NCBI GenBank assembly: GCA_937927435.1
Contig: CALBDW010000050.1
Location: 1 to 46,542, forward strand
Length of the DNA: 46,542 nt
Direction of reading: 5' to 3'
Source: an uncultured Bdellovibrionales bacterium
Lineage (GTDB): Bacteria; Bdellovibrionota; Bdellovibrionia; Bdellovibrionales; JAMPXM01
Part shown: positions 43,519 through 46,542 of the stretch, piece after piece
How positions within the stretch are numbered: position 1 is the first letter of the stretch
How the letters are laid out: each line of letters opens with the position of its first letter
The notes under the pieces: model-generated
What the model was told of the DNA's origin: nothing
Databases searched by the model: none
Seen by the model: the letters and a program-made list of their open reading frames with translations, nothing else
Made by a program: the position numbers and the translations under genes

Positions 43519-45974
43519 TCGATAGGCCCTTTCCTTAACTGTCTGACGAGATCCCTTGTCGCCGTTGAAAGCAACGAGGAAACCGGAATGCCCCGGATGG
43601 ATTCGCGCATTTGAACGCCCAGAACCGAAAGCGCGATATCCATGTCCATGTAACCTTTGCCAAACGATAATCCGATGGATGTAGGATATCCGTGCCGCAA
43701 AAGTTCGCGCACTTTATTGAGCTTTTCGTCTTCATAGTCCGGATCGACAAGATTGGCCAAAGCGGTCAACTGCGGCCCGCCGATCTCGGTGATGTCGAGC
43801 CGTCCATCGATCGACGAGCGGTTAAGATCCAGAATCAATCCGGTGCGTCCCGCGACACGTCCTGCATCGCCCGCCAAACGCTTTAAGTAACGAGCCGGTA
43901 AAATCTCGTTTAATTGCAAAGCCGTAAAACGCGACAGAACCCCGAACAGAAGCTCTCCAGGATGTACGTCCACAAACATTTCGCCATACACCCGTCCTGC
44001 ACCAGCGTCGAGATTGAATTGGTGCGCTGAAATCCGATTCTGCCGGATGGAAAAAAAACCGATAAATGGCCCGAAACTCCTCTCCTCCCAGTTCAGGCGC
44101 GTGATAAAAAGGGGCGCATTGCCGTTCAGTAGCGGTCGAACCCTATCAAAATCGGCGCGCTCAAACGGATTGAGACGGACCAAATGCTCAAAGGCGATCT
44201 TGCTTCCCTTAACGAGAAGTTTTTCGTGAAAAGGAATCCGCCCGGAGACACCCGTCACGCCCCACGTTTCCGTCGTAAAGGCCGCGTCGCTCAAATCCAA
44301 CTCACCTCTCACGGTGACAAAACGCCCGCCTGCGATTGACACCGTCGCAGGCACTCGGATTTTTCCTCCGAATCGCCCAGATTCAAGAGCCCTTTCCTTC
44401 GTTTCCGCATTGATTTCGAGCTGAGCCCGAATGTCCTTTGTGGCCAAGTTCGCGGCCGCACGAGACTGAAACCGTAGATGGGACTTTCGATCGGTTTGAA
44501 CGTTCAACTCTGAGGTCAACTCCATACGCTCGCGGACACGGTCCCAAACAAGATCGCCCGTGAGAGTTCCTGAAAGCTTTTCGTGTAAGGCCGCCAGGTT
44601 GAAATGCGGGATTTGCGCGTTCACTTCAGCCTTGATCATGTCGTCTGAAAGCGCGCGGGTCGAAAATTCCGTCTTAAGCGCAAACGGACCTAAAAGATTC
44701 AAGCCGCCAAGGGAGCGCACATACCGGGCTAGGCTCGGCTTATAATCCATTAGAGCCTGCCCGGCGACATCGACTCTCCCTTCTTTCCGGCTAAAGCGCG
44801 ATGAAAGATTCAAAATCCGGTGGCCCGCAATCGCCGCATTGCCCTCGACATTGGCGTCAGAGAGATTTCGACTCACATCCGCGCGAGCCTCCAGCTTCGC
44901 TTCTAGCTCACGCGCTAAAATTCCATCCCAGAAGATTCCATCGAATCTATGTTTCAGACTGATTTCGATTCGCTCTTTCAGGCGAGTTCCAAACGTGAAC
45001 TCCTGGCGCCGCACCGTTCGTCTCGCCTTTGAGCCCATTTCACTAAAGCGCAAATCGCGGGCCTCACCCTTTCCCTCGACCTCGATCGTCTCCACCGCGT
45101 TGCCGTCAAGCACAAAGAGGTCCTTCGATCGGGCCAGGAGCGCCGCTTTGGTATTCAACTTCAAATCCGAAAGAAAGGCGGTCGCGTTGCTCTCGCGATA
45201 AGTCAGCCCTGTCACACGGAGCGCGATGTGAGACGGGCGAAGACGGTAGACCCATTCACCGCTCTCCCGCTCGAGGGCGGCGTCCCATTGGGCGGATGCC
45301 GTTGATTCCAGCTTGAACGCACTTCCGCTGAGTTCAGCCGGTTGCGCGGTTATGAAATCCCCGAGAATTGTCACTCGTCCCGCGCGCATCTCTGCCCCGA
45401 AATTCAAATCAGCTTCTTTCATCCGGAAGAGCGTCGTCTCTCCACCTTGTTGAAGTTCAAGATGGGCCTCAAGACCTTTCAGCTTCAACTCACGGACGAT
45501 GACATTCACGGATGGGTCGAGAATAAACTCCTCAAGGCTTTTCGCACTTCTCGACTCGTTCTCTTCAAGTGCGTTCGCGTTTTCAGGGGATTCCAGCGCG
45601 AGATGAAGACGCGGATTTTCGAGATAAAGCCGATTGATCTCAAGCCGACGGGAAAATAGGGAGAATCGATATTCGGCCTCAACCGCCGTCGCCCAAAACT
45701 CAAGGCTCAAACGGTCACCCTTATAGACGAAGTGAAGATCCCGAAAATGAAAGCCCGAAAACGGGTCGATCCGGCCATCGGCGAATTCGAAGCGGTTCGG
45801 CTGTGTTGCTAGAGGCGTATGAGCCAATACATCTTGCAGTTTTCCGATCAGAAGTCGTGACCCGGCTTCAGAGCGCAGCAGAGCGACAGTCGCAAGCAGC
45901 GTCATCGCGGGAAGAGCGACTGCGAGCGAAAACGCGATCCAAAGAGGCCGCCACCGGAACTTCTTCTGAATCAT
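43515..45974 (-). CDS. AsmA-like inner-membrane-anchored envelope protein
   Basis: An 819-aa protein with one N-terminal transmembrane helix (about residues 12-34) and a very long beta-rich periplasmic region. Repeats alternate short strands and basic/acidic edges (FHFRDLHFVYKG, EINRLYLENPRL, VRELKLKGLEAHLEL), as in AsmA, YdbH and DUF748-type proteins, now thought to form grooves that carry lipids between membranes. The C-terminus ends in GRLDITEIGG and LRHGYPTSIGLSFGKG segments followed by helices. Both ends overlap neighbours by four bases. A lipid-transport role is inferred from the fold class, not shown. Confidence 0.75.
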   Translation of the reverse strand: MIQKKFRWRPLWIAFSLAVALPAMTLLATVALLRSEAGSRLLIGKLQDVLAHTPLATQPNRFEFADGRIDPFSGFHFRDLHFVYKGDRLSLEFWATAVEAEYRFSLFSRRLEINRLYLENPRLHLALESPENANALEENESRSAKSLEEFILDPSVNVIVRELKLKGLEAHLELQQGGETTLFRMKEADLNFGAEMRAGRVTILGDFITAQPAELSGSAFKLESTASAQWDAALERESGEWVYRLRPSHIALRVTGLTYRESNATAFLSDLKLNTKAALLARSKDLFVLDGNAVETIEVEGKGEARDLRFSEMGSKARRTVRRQEFTFGTRLKERIEISLKHRFDGIFWDGILARELEAKLEARADVSRNLSDANVEGNAAIAGHRILNLSSRFSRKEGRVDVAGQALMDYKPSLARYVRSLGGLNLLGPFALKTEFSTRALSDDMIKAEVNAQIPHFNLAALHEKLSGTLTGDLVWDRVRERMELTSELNVQTDRKSHLRFQSRAAANLATKDIRAQLEINAETKERALESGRFGGKIRVPATVSIAGGRFVTVRGELDLSDAAFTTETWGVTGVSGRIPFHEKLLVKGSKIAFEHLVRLNPFERADFDRVRPLLNGNAPLFITRLNWEERSFGPFIGFFSIRQNRISAHQFNLDAGAGRVYGEMFVDVHPGELLFGVLSRFTALQLNEILPARYLKRLAGDAGRVAGRTGLILDLNRSSIDGRLDITEIGGPQLTALANLVDPDYEDEKLNKVRELLRHGYPTSIGLSFGKGYMDMDIALSVLGVQMRESIRGIPVSSLLSTATRDLVRQLRKGPIE

Positions 45975-46504
45975 CCCGGATCCGAGTCAAAGTCGACGTT
46001 CTTCTTTTTGTCACCGGCTTTTTGAAGGGCCCGATTGATCGTTAGTTCGCGTCCGATCCGATAGAGGATGACCGCCTCTTCAAGACCGTCACTCGGTATG
46101 ATTTCAGGTTCAGCGAAAAAGTCGCGTACAAGTTCGATATGCTTCGTAATGGACACTTTAACCGCCGGTCTCTTGACGCTTTTGCCTTTCACGAGCCGTA
46201 CGATCAGCCGATACCGGTATCCGCTCGAGTACTCGACATTCTGGTGCGGCGGTTTAAAGCGCGCGTCGCCTTTGACGTAATCCGTTTCGAAGATGCCCGC
46301 TTCGGTATTGTCCACTCTCTGCGGGTATTTAAGTAGAGCAATTTTGAGCGCCGATTCGACGTCCTCGTACTTCGCGAAGAAGACCCGGGAAACAGGCTCG
46401 CCCGGTTTCAAACGGTGGGCGAGCCTATCGGATGCGGTCGTGCAACCGCTTAAGAAGATAAGCGCAATAAGAGCCTTAGAGATCCAATCCTGAACGCGTA
46501 ACAA
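45971..46504 (-). CDS. BamC-like lipoprotein, start truncated by contig end
   Basis: A 177-aa frame with a lipoprotein signal (lipobox LSGC, C21 of this reading). The mature region FFAKYEDVESALKIALLKYPQRV, then AGIFETDYV, then a long strand pair, resembles the repeated unit of BamC-type or related envelope lipoproteins. The frame opens at a TTG whose first base belongs to the adapter at 46504-46542, so the true start is not resolved; only a few codons are likely to be missing. Its end overlaps the AsmA-like gene by four bases. It heads the operon as seen here, but earlier genes may lie beyond the contig end. Confidence 0.7.
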   Translation of the reverse strand: MLRVQDWISKALIALIFLSGCTTASDRLAHRLKPGEPVSRVFFAKYEDVESALKIALLKYPQRVDNTEAGIFETDYVKGDARFKPPHQNVEYSSGYRYRLIVRLVKGKSVKRPAVKVSITKHIELVRDFFAEPEIIPSDGLEEAVILYRIGRELTINRALQKAGDKKKNVDFDSDPG

Positions 46505-46542
46505 GATCGGAAGAGCGTCGTGTAGGGAAAGAGTGTAGATCT
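46504..46542. other. Illumina adapter sequence, not genomic
   Basis: From AGATCGGAAGAGC at 46504 the sequence continues base for base as I know the TruSeq universal adapter, with the core GTCGTGTAGGGAAAGAGTGT, to the end of the window. It is read-through or untrimmed adapter left at a contig end. Nothing after 46503 should be annotated, and the adapter should be removed before coordinates are reused. Confidence 0.97.

Overview
The window carries about 40 densely packed genes, most of them chromosomal housekeeping and cell-envelope genes. It looks like a Gram-negative, didermic bacterium. The signs are lipoproteins with clear lipoboxes, an AsmA-like envelope protein, a BamC-like lipoprotein, a lytic transglycosylase, SecG, and a protein with an AgmX/PglI C-terminal domain. 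That domain, the many secreted proteins of unknown function, a type-3 prolyl-tRNA synthetase and the MmyB-type regulator suggest the Bdellovibrionota/Myxococcota side of the old delta-proteobacteria; this placement is inference. The genome is moderately GC-rich, with AT-rich patches near 31.7-31.9 kb and 36.0-36.2 kb. No rRNA, tRNA, CRISPR array, insertion sequence or prophage was seen.

Layout. 0-8 kb, all on the minus strand: threonine dehydratase (ilvA), a small zinc-ribbon protein, the glycolytic block gap-pgk-tpiA, and a replication/nucleotide block tmk-holB-tatD. 7.8-10.3 kb, plus strand: a receiver-GAF response regulator, secG and an AgmX/PglI-type protein. 10.3-16.5 kb, minus strand: a probable six-gene run reading MmyB-type regulator, DOMON-like protein, NamZ muramidase, a secreted protein, an APP1-like phosphatase and a polysaccharide deacetylase, with a cell-wall theme. 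16.7-22.1 kb, plus strand: sbcD-sbcC and a YbjN-like protein. 22.1-25.9 kb: an RDD membrane protein, a secreted M1-like peptidase lipoprotein, msrA and a secreted unknown. 26.1-29.8 kb, plus strand: metG translationally coupled to a gene that fuses a SpoU/TrmH methyltransferase to a TrmO/TsaA domain. 29.8-36 kb, minus strand: a Nudix hydrolase, a secreted unknown, a frameshifted formylglycine-generating-enzyme-like gene, proS, a 71-aa protein and a hybrid histidine kinase. 36-39.5 kb: a lytic transglycosylase, a CxxCH lipoprotein and two secreted proteins. 39.7-46.5 kb, minus strand: a four-gene overlapping envelope operon (BamC-like lipoprotein, AsmA-like protein, small lipoprotein, giant propeller-TPR protein).

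The last 39 bases (46504-46542) match the Illumina TruSeq adapter and are not genomic, so the window ends at a contig end and the first gene of the last operon has an unresolved start. The most interesting biology is the SpoU-TrmO fusion, the NamZ/DOMON/deacetylase run, the four-gene envelope operon, and the FGE-like gene whose frame breaks at a G7 run.
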